This document shows, one piece after another, positions 12,486-24,754 of a stretch of DNA of 64,000 nucleotides. Numbering within the stretch: the stretch's first letter is position 1; the number at the start of each line of letters is the position of its first letter. Position numbers and translations under genes: made by a program. The DNA is from Thelephora terrestris. Its lineage: Eukaryota > Basidiomycota > Agaricomycetes > Thelephorales > Thelephoraceae. The notes beneath the pieces were generated by a model. That model saw nothing but the letters and a program-made list of their open reading frames with translations, ran no database searches and was not told where the DNA came from. The stretch lies in assembly GCA_015956445.1 (NCBI GenBank), contig WIUZ02000017.1, positions 558,001 through 622,000 on the forward strand, written 5' to 3'.

Positions 12486-13161
12486 GCCAATCAATTTTTT
12501 GGTGGCAGTGACGCCTTGGGCGAAGTGGCATGACGCATCTAGGGCGACCGGAACCCCATCCTCGGTCATTCCATCCTTTTCCCTCAAACCCTCCTGTAAT
12601 CTCTCGCTCAGCAAATCCTACAAACTAGCCGTGGGCGGCACCAACAGCGGCCAAGACAAATAGCTGACGACGTACACGAGGTTTTCATTCACCTGCCACA
12701 CCGCCCGTGACCACAATCTCTTGTCCGTCTTACGATTCCAAGGCTCCCAAATACGAGGTCGCCTGAAGTTCCTTTCCGACCGCAAGGATCTGAGCCGAAT
12801 TGCCCTAGTCCCTTAGAATTCATATTACAACTGACCCCAGCCTCGTGCCCTCTTCGGCGTCAGTAGCCCCACGACACAGCGAAACCCTTGCAACGTACGA
12901 GCTCACAACGCCAGTCAATCGTCTAAAATACCCATAATCTCTCGATAGTTTGGTGAAGCCCCGGTCATGGTGAGTGGATGGATTTAACAGTGTCGATTGG
13001 AATGTCCGGGGGTGACTGGTGTTGACGCTGTCGTTGACGTTGATCAACACGAGCCACACACGTAAAGGGGAGCTTCGCCCAATGTAAACTAGAGAATACG
13101 CTGCCGGTCATGGTTTCCCCCGACTTGTTCTTTCCCCCTTCCCCTTTCCTTGATTTTGACC
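12486..13161. other. Intergenic region HIS6 - GCKIII kinase
   Basis: These 676 bases hold the HIS6 3' flank and the kinase promoter. A run of CT-rich sequence (about 13117-13150) precedes the kinase ATG. The only open frames are short, without splice or family support. No RNA gene was recognised. Confidence 0.5.
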
Positions 13162-15477
13162 ATGCCTTCTCCCACTCGGTTGAGAAAATCCTTGACTTCT
13201 AACAAATCGTCCGGTTTTCAGCAAAAGTCCGCAGATGTACGCTCATCCCCCGAAGCTTCCAGCCCAGATAAGAGGCGCCACCTATCAGAACCGTACCCGA
13301 TACCCAGCAACAACCCGGCTGGCCAGTACACGCTGTTGGAGAAACTCGGCACCGGCAGCTTCGGGACTGTGTACAAGGCTATCCATAACGAAACCAAGCA
13401 AATCGTCGCCGTCAAGCAAATAGGTACACTGTCTCATTTCGCTACTCTTCACCCGCGCGTGGCCTTACGAGAATGCAGATCTCGAGGACTCGGATGACGA
13501 TATCTCAGAAATCCAACAGGAAATCGCCAGCCTCGCCCAATGCGACTCGGAATACGTAACGCGGTACTACGGATCGTTCGTGGTCGACTACAAGCTGTGG
13601 ATAATCATGGAGTTCCTCGAGGGTGGCTCTTGTCTCGATCTCCTCAAAGCTGGTCCCTTTTCCGAAGCCCACATCGCCATCATCTGCCGTGAACTGCTCC
13701 TCGGTCTCGATTATCTCCATAACGAAGGCACGATCCACCGTGACATCAAAGCCGCAAACATCCTCTTATCCGCTTCCGGAAAGGTCAAGTTGGCTGATTT
13801 CGGTGTCGCCGCCCAGCTCACGACAACTCTGAGGCACACGTTCGTTGGAACTCCGTTCTGGATGGCGCCGGAGGTTATCCGTCAAGCCGGGTACGACGCG
13901 AAGGCAGATATCTGGAGTTTGGGCATCACGGCCATAGAAATGGCTAAAGGAGAGCCGCCGTTGGCAGAGTATCATCCGATGCGCGTCCTCTTTCTGATCC
14001 CCAAGGCCAAACCACCCGTGTTAGAGGGCGAATTCACTCCGCATTTCAAGGAGTTCGTATCACTTTGTTTGACCAAAGAGCCCTCCGCTGTAAGTCGTCC
14101 AAATTGGACAAATATTGCAATCAATCTAACCGCTTGGATGGTAGCGTTCAACCACGAAGGAATTGCTTCAACATCGATTCATCCGTGGGGCTCGGAAGAC
14201 TGCCTACCTCACTGAGCTCATCGAACGCCACCGACAACACGCACCGGTACGCACACCGCAGATGTACCAGCCTACCGTTCGCAACCGGGACACAGCAAGG
14301 TCTTTGCAAAGTGAATGGATGTTCGACACAGTGACGTCTGCTGCGGCAATGGGAACCTACCGGAGCATGGAGAAGGACCTCGTTGCTCACCATGAGCCGG
14401 GACAATCCGACCACGATGATGACTCCATGTACGGCGTGCCCCCGATGGACTCGTACAACAGTGGGGCCGCTACGAGAGGAAGCGATCCTGTGTATTTTGG
14501 GATGGCTGACGCGCTTCGCTCTACCGTGGTTATTAAAACGCCTCCTAGCGAGAGGGACGTCCCGTTGCTCCTTGCGGATGGGGTGACCTCTGAGAACGCA
14601 GATAACGCCGAAGGGCCTTCCACTCCTCCATCTCAGGACCCTCCTCCGGCTTATACAGGTTCGGTGCGATCGTCGAGGAGGTCGTCCTATGCGACGAGAA
14701 ACACGATGGACGGGCGGGGAACGGTGTTGAGAGTAGCAGACCTCGGAAGCGGGGTGGATACTATACGTCCTGTGAAGAAAGTTGACGCGGTCGGTTCGTT
14801 GCGGTTGTCGCAGGATTTTGTTGGGTCTCAGAGGGACGGCGCCTCCGGCTCTTCCCCATCTTCTCCGGTCACGCCCAAGTCTCCTCACAAGAGAACGCTG
14901 AGCGATTCTATGAAGGCCGGTCGGTCGATCGTGGATGACATAATTATGCCGATCTGCGAAAGGGTGAGTCTTTAAAACCTTTGCCTGTTCAGTTCGGCTG
15001 ATTGCATCGAAATCGCAAGACGATACGTGATGATATGGACGCCCGAGAGATTGAATCGTTGAGCATGATCTCACGTGGATTCTCCGAGCTCAAGGACGTG
15101 AACCCAGATCTTGCGTACAACTTGATCGTGGATATCCTCGCGGGCGTCAACGAGTAAGTCTCTTTTTTTTTTCGATCATGAAATTCTCTGCCGCCGTCTT
15201 CCATTCTCTAACACGGGGTTCTTCCAGGAATAACGCCGTGAAGCAGTGTATCAACACCTCGCGAGTGTTGTTTCCGCACCAGCGGATCATCAGGAAGAGC
15301 GAGATGACGACGAAGGGACTGGTGGTGACGGAAGAACAAGAGATCAGCGGACTGCCCTCGACGTCTGATCCGACCTTGGTTGCGGAAGCTGAGCCTGCGC
15401 GAAGGTCGCCCATCGCGGAGCTGTTGTATATGCGCTGGCTGGAGGGTCTGAAGCTCAAGTGGCCGAGCATCCTTTGA
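13162..15477 (+). CDS. Ste20-like protein kinase of the GCKIII group (Nak1/Kic1/Don3-like)
   Basis: This is a Ser/Thr kinase whose fungal relatives act in the MOR/RAM polarity network or in septum formation. The kinase domain follows about 50 residues of Ser-rich leader: glycine loop [12 protein letters not shown], lysine in IVAVKQI, catalytic [19 protein letters not shown], and activation segment [13 protein letters not shown]. The intron at 13424-13478 gives [13 protein letters not shown] long Ser/Pro-rich middle ([10 protein letters not shown]) follows. The tail [20 protein letters not shown] through [18 protein letters not shown] resembles the C-terminal region of Nak1/Kic1 kinases. The start is the ATG of [10 protein letters not shown]. 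The assignment to the group is firm. Which member it matches (Don3, Nak1 or Kic1) is not settled. Confidence 0.87.
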
Positions 15478-18336
15478 GGCCCGAGGCGAATTACCACAGC
15501 GTCTTTCCTCAAGGTTTCACTTGGAAAACTCGTAACGACGTTCGCACCTGTGTGTGGCGGAGACACAGACACCAGACTCTCCGTCCATACAACCCTCCTG
15601 CTTTAGATGTTCGTGATCCCCTATTCTCCACCCACTCATTTGCGCGTTCACTGTCGCCTTCCATCCTCCCTTCCACAGCTACTTGTACCTGACCGCCATT
15701 GCATGACAATTTCCCATAACGACCATCATGTACTTTCGAATTTCTGTAACTTGCTGCGGCCCCCCCTTTGGTTTTGGCCCCGCGTCGCGTGTTTCGTTGG
15801 ACTGCCATCATTAATGTTCATCCATTGTTGTTGCCATACAGTAACTGTTCTTTGTTGTCTGTTCGTTGAGTTGGGGTTCTGATTTACTGTTTCTAATGTT
15901 CGGTTTATCGTGTTCCTTGGTTTACTACTACCACATGCGAATCGATCAAAACGCTAACCTCACGGCAACCCGCGCGCACACGAGCCCCCTTCTCGAACGC
16001 TATAAGGATACCATTGACAGCTGTGATGGTCGCGTCGCTTCCCCACAAGTCAAGGATACTTGTCGTAAGGGAGGCGTTGACGGTTCTGATGGACATCGCT
16101 TTGAATTCGAGCTCTCGTGCGGTCTCATCCCGTGGTCACTAGGCTCCTCCGCCGCCCATTTGTACGCTTTATCTGACCGAACTGCGCAACCCCCCAGAAA
16201 ACCAGAGAACATCACCCCCGCGCCTAATGCGCGTTGACTACTACGTTCGGCTCTCGGGCGATCTTGGACAAGAGAGCAACAGATCGCCGCTAACGTCCTT
16301 TCGGCGAGCGCGGCTCTTGGGGCCATAAGGGTCACCATGTGTGGGTGGCGGTGCGCTCGGATGTCGATGAAACCCTCCCAATGACCTGGCAGAGGGCTCA
16401 GTTAGGGCTAGCGGTCAGACGTCCGAACCAAGGTTACATTTACCCGCGCCCTTTGTTCACTCGCCAAAAAGGATCCCGAGCGGGGCTCACGTCTTGCCAA
16501 CGTTGGGGCCCCCTCCCCATTTTACCCCCACGAAAATAGCCGGCGGTCCAGGCTTCAGGAGGGGAACGTGAGCCCCGTTCCAAACGTCTACCTTTCGTTA
16601 TTTTTATCCCCAGGTCTCACAGCAGTTTTGTATTCATTCAGACCACGAGCGCAATCTCTCAGAGTTAGGGGTGGGATTCCGTGTATATTTTGGGTTTATA
16701 AATAAAGCAGCACGCAGGGGAATGTACGTATGCTTTTGGGATGCTTCAAAGTGGAGCCAATCGAGGGTCAAGCACCTGAGGCGAGATCCGGCCATGCAGT
16801 CCTCCTAAACGCCGAAAGAACAAGAAAAGCAAAAAGTCGGCTACCGAACCCTTTACCCCGGCTGTGTCGTGTGCACATGTGGATGTGGGAGGCAGTGCAT
16901 ACCAAGTGCATACGACGTACCTAAGCATCTGATTCGTGCACTTCAATCGACTTCAATACACTGACGATCAATGCCTCGTTCCAGTCCACGGATCACCATC
17001 GTTTCGGCGTCCTCGGCCGGAATCACCCTCGGCAAACGTGCCGTCGTCAACAGGCGATCCGGCCCAATCGAGAATCAAGGTAAGAAGCTGTGCGATATAC
17101 ACTCTAGTCAACTTCTCAAAGCTACAAGTACTGTAAGAATGGGAACGATTTTTCTCAGAAAACATTGAGTGTAATAGCTTCGAATCTATTTTCGTGCTTT
17201 TTATGTACGACATTCAATTCTTTGCGATGCGTGACCACGACACGAGCCCCCGAACGTCGAACGATTGAACACGAGAGAATTAAAAAAAGAGCACTCCAGG
17301 TCGGAGATACGGCTTTTGGTTAGAGTGGTGAAAGAAGGAATTGCCTGTCTTTGAGGGCCCTATTTTTAGTGCTCAAGTATGTAACTGCCCAGGGTAGATT
17401 GGGCACGCCAAGCTCCACCAAGGAAACAGGCTGGAATGTATGCGGCATCCCGCCCCCCCGCGCACCTTGCGTCCTCTCGGTCTTCCCAAAATAATCACCA
17501 CGCCGCACGTCAATGAATTAATTTTAATTTCACGTTCACCACTCACGAGCGTTAGTATTCTGGGGGAAGAGGGAGGAGGGTGCCAGGGCAAAAACGTAAC
17601 AGGCTTCCAAGCAGGGACCGGTGTTTATTCATCGGCTTCCTCCATTCCTGCCCTTTTTTTCTTTCCATTTTGATAGAATTCGGGGCTCGGCATCGTGGCA
17701 CTTGCATTGGGTCACAGACGCACATGGTCGCCGACTGGCCCCATTAATGCCACAAATCTGCTGCGCCTTTGGGAGGAGTTTTGCCGAGGGGCATGTCCCA
17801 GCGTGCCGGGATGCCGAGCTTTAAACGATATCAACGTTGGAGCCGTAGTATCTGCCGGAACCTGTAGAAAACGGACTGTTGCTGTCACAATGCGTCTTCT
17901 CACGTCAAAGAGGTACAACTAGTAAGTATTCGTGGGAAACAGACATCCGCAAGATTCAATCAAGTCCAAAGGGTACAGACAGCGACCTGTTGTCCTGCTG
18001 CTTTCCCCTTTTCAAAAAGTCCTAGAAAAGAATTACAGACGTCTACAGCTACGTATGCGATATTATCGGCGCGTCGTCAAAAGGCATCAATGTATGCACG
18101 GTCGTTGAAGAATATAGATGCAAGAATGGGGGGTCGCAACTAGTGATATGGAGGGAAAGGAAAAGAAAATAATCGTGTACCAAGAATCACAAAAAGGTCA
18201 AAACCGTCCCGTTGGTATCGACGAAACAAAGGCATTATACTATGTGCAACTGATAGTCCAATGTGATAAAAAGTCTGGAGAGGGAGTGTCTGATAGTCCG
18301 GGGCGGTGCAATTAGCGCCGCGTGTAGGCGAACCTC
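15478..18336. other. Long gene-poor interval between two convergent genes
   Basis: This is 2.86 kb between the kinase stop and the chitin deacetylase stop, which converge. The 3' UTRs will take part of it. The best small coding candidate is at 16971-17270 (+): an ATG exon ending at a clean gtaaga donor after PIENQ, with a pyrimidine-rich acceptor ttttctcag near 17159. That join would give about 72 residues with no recognisable domain. Nothing else looks coding, and no tRNA-like fold was seen by eye. Confidence 0.4.
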
Positions 18337-19833
18337 CTAGGCGTAAAAAGCGACCGTCAAAATCATGCCGCCAAGAACGCCCGCCAGTTTCGACACAAAA
18401 GACTGAGTGGACCCATTCTTGTTCTTGTCCGATTGAGACGTGTTCGAGTTCGCTGTAGTGTTGGAAGGCGCAGGCGGTGGGGCGGTCGAACTTGGAACCA
18501 CAGTGCTCGAGGTAGTAGGAGTATTGGAGTACTGAGCGCCGAGAACTCCGTTGAATGGTTGAACGGGAGAGAGGCCGTCTTTAGAGTTGAGATACACCGT
18601 TTGACCCTCCATCTGCGCAGTACTCAGGATGTTCCATCCGGTTGTCGAGATCAGCGGGTAAGCATCGATAAAAGCCTGAGCAGAGTTATCGGTCAGTTCA
18701 TGTTCCAGGATAAGGAGGCCTGGTGACTTCGGCCCGGTAAGCCACTGCGTCATGGATGCATTGATTGCTTCAGCGGTTGTGCCTCCTTGAGTCGTCAAAG
18801 ACCAGTCCAACGTGCTAAAAATGGACCCACGATATGAGCTGTGCATCACCCTATTCAAAGACATGACCTTACTCGTGATTCCAAATGATGGTTTGCAGCC
18901 CAAACACTTCCGACGCAATCGCCCTTACCCGGTTATCGGTGTCACCATAAGGGGGTCGCCAGTACCTCGGCAGTCTGCCACCCTGGGAAAATACGGGGAT
19001 AAGACGTCGTGTGATCGGAAAATGACACAGCCAAGACACCTACCGTCGAATTCTTGATGATTTCCATCGTCCAACCGAATTCCGCAACGACTTCAGCGTT
19101 ACTGAGCGTCGTCATATAACGATGAGACCAGGTGTGAACCGCGATATCCGAATGGAGCTCTTGAAACGCCCTAGAGAACAGCGTGGGGTTATTCAGGATG
19201 TTGGTGCCAATCATAAAGTGAGTTGAAGGGATCTTGTTTCCTTCCAAGAAAGTATACAGCAAGTCGGAGCCCTAAAATAAGCACGTTTCCGCATCAGAAC
19301 GACGCGTTGATCAGAACAAACCACCAAGTGAATAGCGTGAAATAGGCGCGCACAAGAGAAGGTCCATCGTCAAACGAGATGCCGATCGTGCCGTTGGGTG
19401 CGTCCCAAATGTCACCAGGAGCACGACACCCATAACTGGCCGAACAAACAGACGGATCGCCAGGGTTGACGCCCTCATAGACAGGCGTCGGATTCTGTGG
19501 GTTCGTACTGGTCGAGGGGGGGATGTTCGGAATCTTTCCTGCATTCACGGCCGCATTCAGAGCATTGGTCCATTCCTGAGGCATCTGCGTCGGGTCGGGT
19601 GGGACGGGTGGGTACCCTTGCGACCACTGCGGACTTCCAATGGCAGGATAGTTGACGCCGTCGGTGGGTTCGGTCTGCCTCATGAACAGTTTCTCAACCG
19701 GGTGACCTCTCTCTTGATACCACCTAGAGGGGAGAGAGCGCTTCACGACCTCTGGCCCATCAGAATTTGGTGTGGGGTGGGCGAGCACGAGGAAGGGGAG
19801 AACCAGGAGGGCAGAGAGGACGGGGAGAACCAT
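18337..19833 (-). CDS. Secreted, probably GPI-anchored chitin deacetylase
   Basis: This carbohydrate esterase family 4 enzyme converts cell-wall chitin to chitosan. The N-terminal signal peptide is [20 protein letters not shown]. The NodB motifs appear in order across introns: ISFDDGP (motif 1), HTWSHRYMT (motif 2, zinc histidines), [15 protein letters not shown] (motif 3), DLDW (motif 4) and LLILEHEL (motif 5). The C-terminus is Ser/Thr/Pro-rich ([16 protein letters not shown]). It ends in a hydrophobic segment, [16 protein letters not shown], after a small-residue patch, as expected of a GPI signal. In-frame readings that run through introns break the family motifs, so at least four introns are real. 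All metal and catalytic residues seen are intact. Confidence 0.92.
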
Positions 19834-20074
19834 GACGAGGCCTTGAAGGGGACGGGGGAAGGGAGGGGACCGACGTTCCCTTAACCTCAGCGAGCGCGCC
19901 TTTTAGCTTGTTCTCCAAACCTCAACATAATTTGGTTCACATCGGATCGCCAGACGTCCTTGGCTTCCCTCAACCCATGTTGCTCGGCACGTCGCTCGGC
20001 AATCACAAAAAGGAAATTTCATAAATTTATATCTAAAAATGAATTTCCACGAAATTATTTTCAAAGCTAACGAA

Positions 20075-22362
20075 TTACTTGTATTCATTCTTCAGCACGA
20101 GCACTTTCTCGTCTCCCTTCATGTGCGCAACACGCCTGATCAGCTTCGTGAACTTCTCCTGCTTGGCCTTGTCTGTAAGATACGGTTTGAAGTGTTTGAT
20201 GCAGTCCAGCGTGGTCACGTTGGACGTATTCCGGAACCACTCAATCACCATGCTGTCCTCTAGCTCCCCGTCGATAGTGCCTTTCCTTCGCTTCTTGGGC
20301 GCTGTCCCGCCGCTCGTCCCATTCGCGTTGCTCGGCGACCCTGAATCCTCCGCTTTCCGTTTCTGTGAATGGGATTTCGTCGCGCTCGTAGGACTCCCCG
20401 GCGTAGTGGACGTTTGTGCCAGAGGACTCCCAGAACGTCCCGCCTTTGGCTGGTCTCGAGGCGCCTTCGGACTCGTCGCCCGCTTCGCAACCAACGAGTG
20501 TCCATTCTGAGTCGGCACAGGCGATGTCGGTCGCGACCCCGAACCTCCCGGGAGTGGCGTATTTACCTGGGTGTTGGGCTGACTGGGAGCACCGTTGCTC
20601 GATGGTGTCGGCTGTTGTGATCCTGGCCGAGGCGGTGGCGCCTGAATAGCGGGTCCCGTGTATGTTTGAGACGGATCAGGTTCATCATCCTCCTCCTCCT
20701 ATTCGCATACGGGTGAGTACATCTAAAAATCGAAAACTTGACCTGTAACAGACCGAGCTGGCATACGGATTCTTGTCGTCGTCACTGTCGTCGTACTGCC
20801 CGCTCTTGTCGTTCTTCTTCAACATCTTTCGCATCTGCTTACCAGCCCCAGAGAGCTTCTGTTCGTCTTCGTCGTCCGTATCGTCGACGAATTCGCTGGT
20901 CGCGACCGCCTTCGCTTTGCGATACTCCTTCTTTATCCGCTCCTGTGTTCGTGTGAGTTAGGGGTCCCGGAATTGCTGCATTCAAAAAACATACCTCTAA
21001 TTCCTTGGCTTCCTCATCCTGGTTATCTTCTGGATACTTGTCGTCATCATCTGCAAAATCCTCTTCGAAATCAAGTTCGTCGGCGTCTCCTTCACCACCA
21101 AGCTCCCTCTCTCTCCGCCGGTTCGCAAATTTAGATTCCTCGTCATCGTCGTCATCTCCAAACAATGAACCTTTATTGACGGCCCGTAACTGACGTCCGC
21201 CTGGACCCGCACTCTGACCAAATTCATAAACCAGCGACGTGGTGGGGAGGATATGTGGGTTTGCGTTCTCTTCGACCTTCACCGAGGGTGAGTTTGGATC
21301 TTCTGTCTTCCGCCCACCGCGAGCAGAGAGCCAATGCACCGGATTCCGGTGTTTTTCGTATGCGGCCATCTGTTAGTTATCTTTAGAGTAGTTCGCCAAT
21401 GTAAACGCATGAATCGCCCTCACCTGCTTCTCTGCTTCCTCCAAACTCGGAATTTCGTGGTTCCGCCTCTTCTGGAACTTGTACCAACGGTGTGGAGGGA
21501 CAAACTTGAACACGTTATCCGCCGTAGGCAGGAACATCGCGTGAGTCTCCGCCTTGTTCACGTCGTCCAACATCCCGGTCCATATCTGCGAGCCAGCGGC
21601 GTCTTCCATAACCCATGGATACCTCTCCTCCCTCCTCAGCTGCCTTGTTGCCTCGGGTACTAAGTACACCTGCTTCGTCTTCTTCTGGAACTTCTTCCTC
21701 CCCTGGCCCTTCTCCTTCGGCTTCGCAGCAGCAGAGGCGCGTTCACCATGAATCGGCTTTCCTTCCGCGTCCACCATCACATTCTTCCCATCCGCTCCAA
21801 TCACCGGCTTCCCATCCGGACCCAACATCGGCCCAACGGCAACAGGCAAACCCACCCCTGGCCCGTCTCTCGACTCGTGCTCGCGTTTGAGATCCTTTCG
21901 GTTCAGCTTGATCGGTTTCTGCCACGTCTCGATTTCCACCGGTTGACGAGAGTTAAACTTCATCACGTCGTATTTCCACCCGTTCAAGTTCGAAGACATG
22001 AGCCTGAACTCCTGGAACTCGCCAGTAAACGGTCCATTCGGACCGTCCTCATCCTCCTCCTTTTTGACTTTCGGTGGTGGCGGTCTGCGGGGTCGAGGGG
22101 TGGCACTGGGTGAGGGTCTCGAGCTGTTCGCACCGTTCGCATGGGGTGGAGAGGGCGTGGACGTGGAAGCAGGGGTAACGGAACGCTTCAAAAGACGATC
22201 TTTGTCCTTTTTTCGAGTATGGAACAGAGGGGCGTTTGCGAATTTGGCAGGGATTGGGGGTTGACTGGTCTTTTGCGGAACCGGTGGTTTGTCATTCGCG
22301 GGCGTGCCGTTCGGTTTCGACTTGTTCGCGGTCGAGGATTCCGCTGGGGATTGAGACTCCAT
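20075..22362 (-). CDS. TFG1: Transcription initiation factor TFIIF alpha subunit (Rap74/Tfg1)
   Basis: This is the large subunit of TFIIF, which escorts RNA polymerase II to promoters. Seen in order: a Ser/Pro-rich leader; the dimerisation domain (FTGEFQEFRLMSSNLNGWK, MKFNSR, VYLVPEATRQLRREERYPWVMED, NVFKFVPPHRWYKFQKRR); MAAYEKHRNPVHWL; a charged Asp/Glu/Lys-rich middle (DDDDEESKFANRRRERE, EDFADDDDKYPED); and the C-terminal winged helix ending FTKLIRRVAHMKGDEKVLVLKNEYK with the stop at 20075-20077. The start is MESQSPAESS at 22362; a longer frame to 22503 (MPPPAHCRLL) is possible but less family-like. Introns fall near 21370-21420, 20955-20995 and 20520-20840. Confidence 0.9.
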
Positions 22363-22932
22363 GACCGGCGAGGAATGAGTGAAAGGGAGGATGGTGGGAG
22401 TCGGGACAAAGGAGGATGGGTGGGAAGATTGTTGAGTCTTGGTGACTTGACGTTCCAACGAGCGAACGAGGAACAATAAACGACAATGGGCCGGGGGAGG
22501 CAACCCGTTGTTCCACTTTCGTGGTTCAAAAAGCGTTCGTTGTCGCAGCCAGTGTGGTCGGCGCTGTCTGTATCGACGTCCGAACGATGGACAAGATAAG
22601 CGTAGTGAAAGAAAGTGGACGCGCCTCGGGAAGTCAACTTGGTGCCTGACATTCGGAACACAGATATCGATAGCAGGTCGATTCCAGTTGGCCTATGTAC
22701 AACACTCAAAGCTCGGTGCAACTCGTACACGATAAAGATAGACAACAGAAGAAGGAGATGGACAAATAACAAGGAAGGGTCAAATAGCATGAAGGTTACG
22801 TAGGGAGAAAACTAATAGGAATGTCAAAACTATAAACATGAGCAAACGACCCAAACCTCAGAACTAAACAATTCCCGACTATTATAGCGATACAACGGGG
22901 TGGATGGCAGACAAAGGGAAATGGAGGACGGG
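22363..22932. other. Intergenic region: bHLH 3' flank and TFIIF alpha promoter
   Basis: These 570 bases lie between two genes on the minus strand. Short frames on both strands lack splice or family support. The stretch just before the TFIIF alpha start is rich in purines on the plus strand. Confidence 0.5.
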
Positions 22933-24474
22933 TCAAGTTGAGGGTGTTCCCGTCCTGCTGGTAACAACCCCGTTTGTGCTTGGCCCCTCTCCAGATGGGA
23001 AAGAAGGTTGTGCGGTTTCACCCTCTGAGACAGGCGGGTGACCAGGTGCTGGAGGTGCACCTGGGTGTGGCGGTGGAGGACCCTGGTGCATGCCAGGGAA
23101 CGGTGGAACGACGTGCTGACCATACAACACCGGGTGTGGAGGGCCACCAGGGTGGAATGGCATGCCTTGCCGGAAACTTTCTACCTCATGTCTCAGCATT
23201 TCAATCTCCCTTGACATGTCTGCGTGGGACTGCTTCATGTGTGCGATGAAATCAATAGCTTTTGGAAAAAGAAGGGGCGAGAAGCAACGATCAACGAATG
23301 AGCTGAAGACTCGTGTGGTCCACACACCTTTGCTGAGAATCTCCCACTTGCTTGCCTTCATGCCTCGGTCCTGGGGGAGCTGGTCCCTCAACTCGTCAAA
23401 CAAATCCTTCATCTCCTTCCGCCGTTTCCGTTCTGCTAATTTATGCGAGACTCGGAGCTCTGGAGAACGAGAGTACGGTGTCTGCCTCGCACTCCCGTCC
23501 CCGTCTGGTGATGCGGAGGGGTCATCGTCAGGACTGGAAGATGTTTTTCCGGCCTGATCGTTTAAAGCAGTTTGATCAGTTCCTGCCCGTAACTGCTGAC
23601 CAACGCCACGCGACGGTGGACGCGAACGTGAGCGCAACGACCTCGTGGGACCTGCCGAAGAGGGAAGTGGTTGCGGCTCCGCCGTCTGAACGCTTCCATC
23701 CCCCGTGAACGCAATAGGAGGCATCATCTGCATCGCAACGGGCTGAGGGGGACCAAATGTGGGATGAGGAGGAGCAGCCTCGATTGTTTCGTTTGTGTCC
23801 ATCGGTTGAGTGCCGCCTTCCAAATCCGTCGTGCCTTTCGTCGGCCACGTGTCTCCGACCGGCCGGTCTCTCTCCGGCTCCTCCGGTCCTCCGCCCACAT
23901 CCAGGCCAGTCATCCGTCGCTTCGGCTTTCGTTCTTCTTCATCCATCACAAGCTTGGGGTCAATGTGGTGAGCTGGTTCAGAGCCGGGCTGTTTTCGTTT
24001 CTTGCCAGCGACGAGGCTTGTTGGTTTCTGAGGATCGCCCATGTTGATTGTCGGGGTGAACCCTGTCCCAGTTCAACCTCAAAATCAGACTTTGTGCTCC
24101 CACCTGGAAAGCCAATCACACGTTCCAAGGTGCTCACCTGCATCCTCAACCTGCTTTGAGACCCTCCTGTTCCGCGGTTTGGTGGTAGCGACGCTGCTGG
24201 AAGAAGCAGCGATTGCAGAAGTGGCCATCCTCTCCGAGAGATCGTGCAGGGACGTGGGGACCAGAGAACCGGTGTGGAGATCCTCCGAGATTGGTCCCGG
24301 GGAACGCAAGAGCGGTAGATTCGAGGTTGCGTGAAGCTTTGGACTCGTAATCGACCCTCGACGGTGGCTTTGTAAGAGCTGGAGAGGCGCGAGTAATGTT
24401 ACAGGCGGAAGCCTCGATGTTTCTGTGCTAAAGCCATATGCCACATGCCCGGATCCGATATCTGAACCAGACAT
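22933..24474 (-). CDS. bHLH transcription factor, class B E-box type
   Basis: This nuclear regulator has the basic region SHKLAERKRRKEMKDLFDEL. It carries the His-Glu-Arg triad (H, E and R of HKLAERKRR) that reads CACGTG. The loop is PQDRGMKASKWEILSK and helix 2 is AIDFIAHMKQSH, followed by a heptad-like EIEMLRHEVESF; one intron lies between the two. The tail is Pro/His/Gly-rich. Upstream, an intron at 24063-24137 joins MGDPQKP in frame to an N-terminal exon carrying RRGSITSPKLH and Ser-rich sequence, so the start is probably MSGSDIGSGH (24474) rather than 24042. A still longer frame reaches 24561. The target genes are unknown. Confidence 0.8.
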
Positions 24475-24754
24475 GTGTAGATCGACCTCATGATCGCGCT
24501 TTGAAGCCGCGCTCGGGTGCAGTCTCGCCCCCATGGCAAGGCTTCCTGCAGGAGGCAGCACGTAGCGTGGCCTGTCGAAGATAGGAGCACGACACGTCCC
24601 CCTCGAGTTCGCCTCACGTTTGGGCAGGAACCCATTACAACACTACTATCCCTCATGATCAATATACCGAACGTGGCATCCACTAGCCTCCCCTTGAACA
24701 GATGGGCGCCCAGTTGATTGCCAATGATGGTAGGTGCTCTCCAATGATGTGTAT

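Noticed and set aside
12820-13059. 79-codon minus-strand frame between HIS6 and the kinase
   Set aside because: No start context, splice signal or recognisable sequence.
14148-15074. 308-codon minus-strand open frame opposite the kinase tail
   Set aside because: The plus strand codes for the kinase C-terminal region with conserved ending. The minus frame is Arg/His-rich noise with no domain.
16000-16338. Overlapping open frames on both strands in the long gap
   Set aside because: Neither frame has a domain or introns and they exclude each other. No basis to prefer one.
16971-17270. Possible two-exon, 72-residue gene
   Set aside because: Splice signals are good but the second exon is unlike coding sequence. 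Kept only as a hint in the findings.
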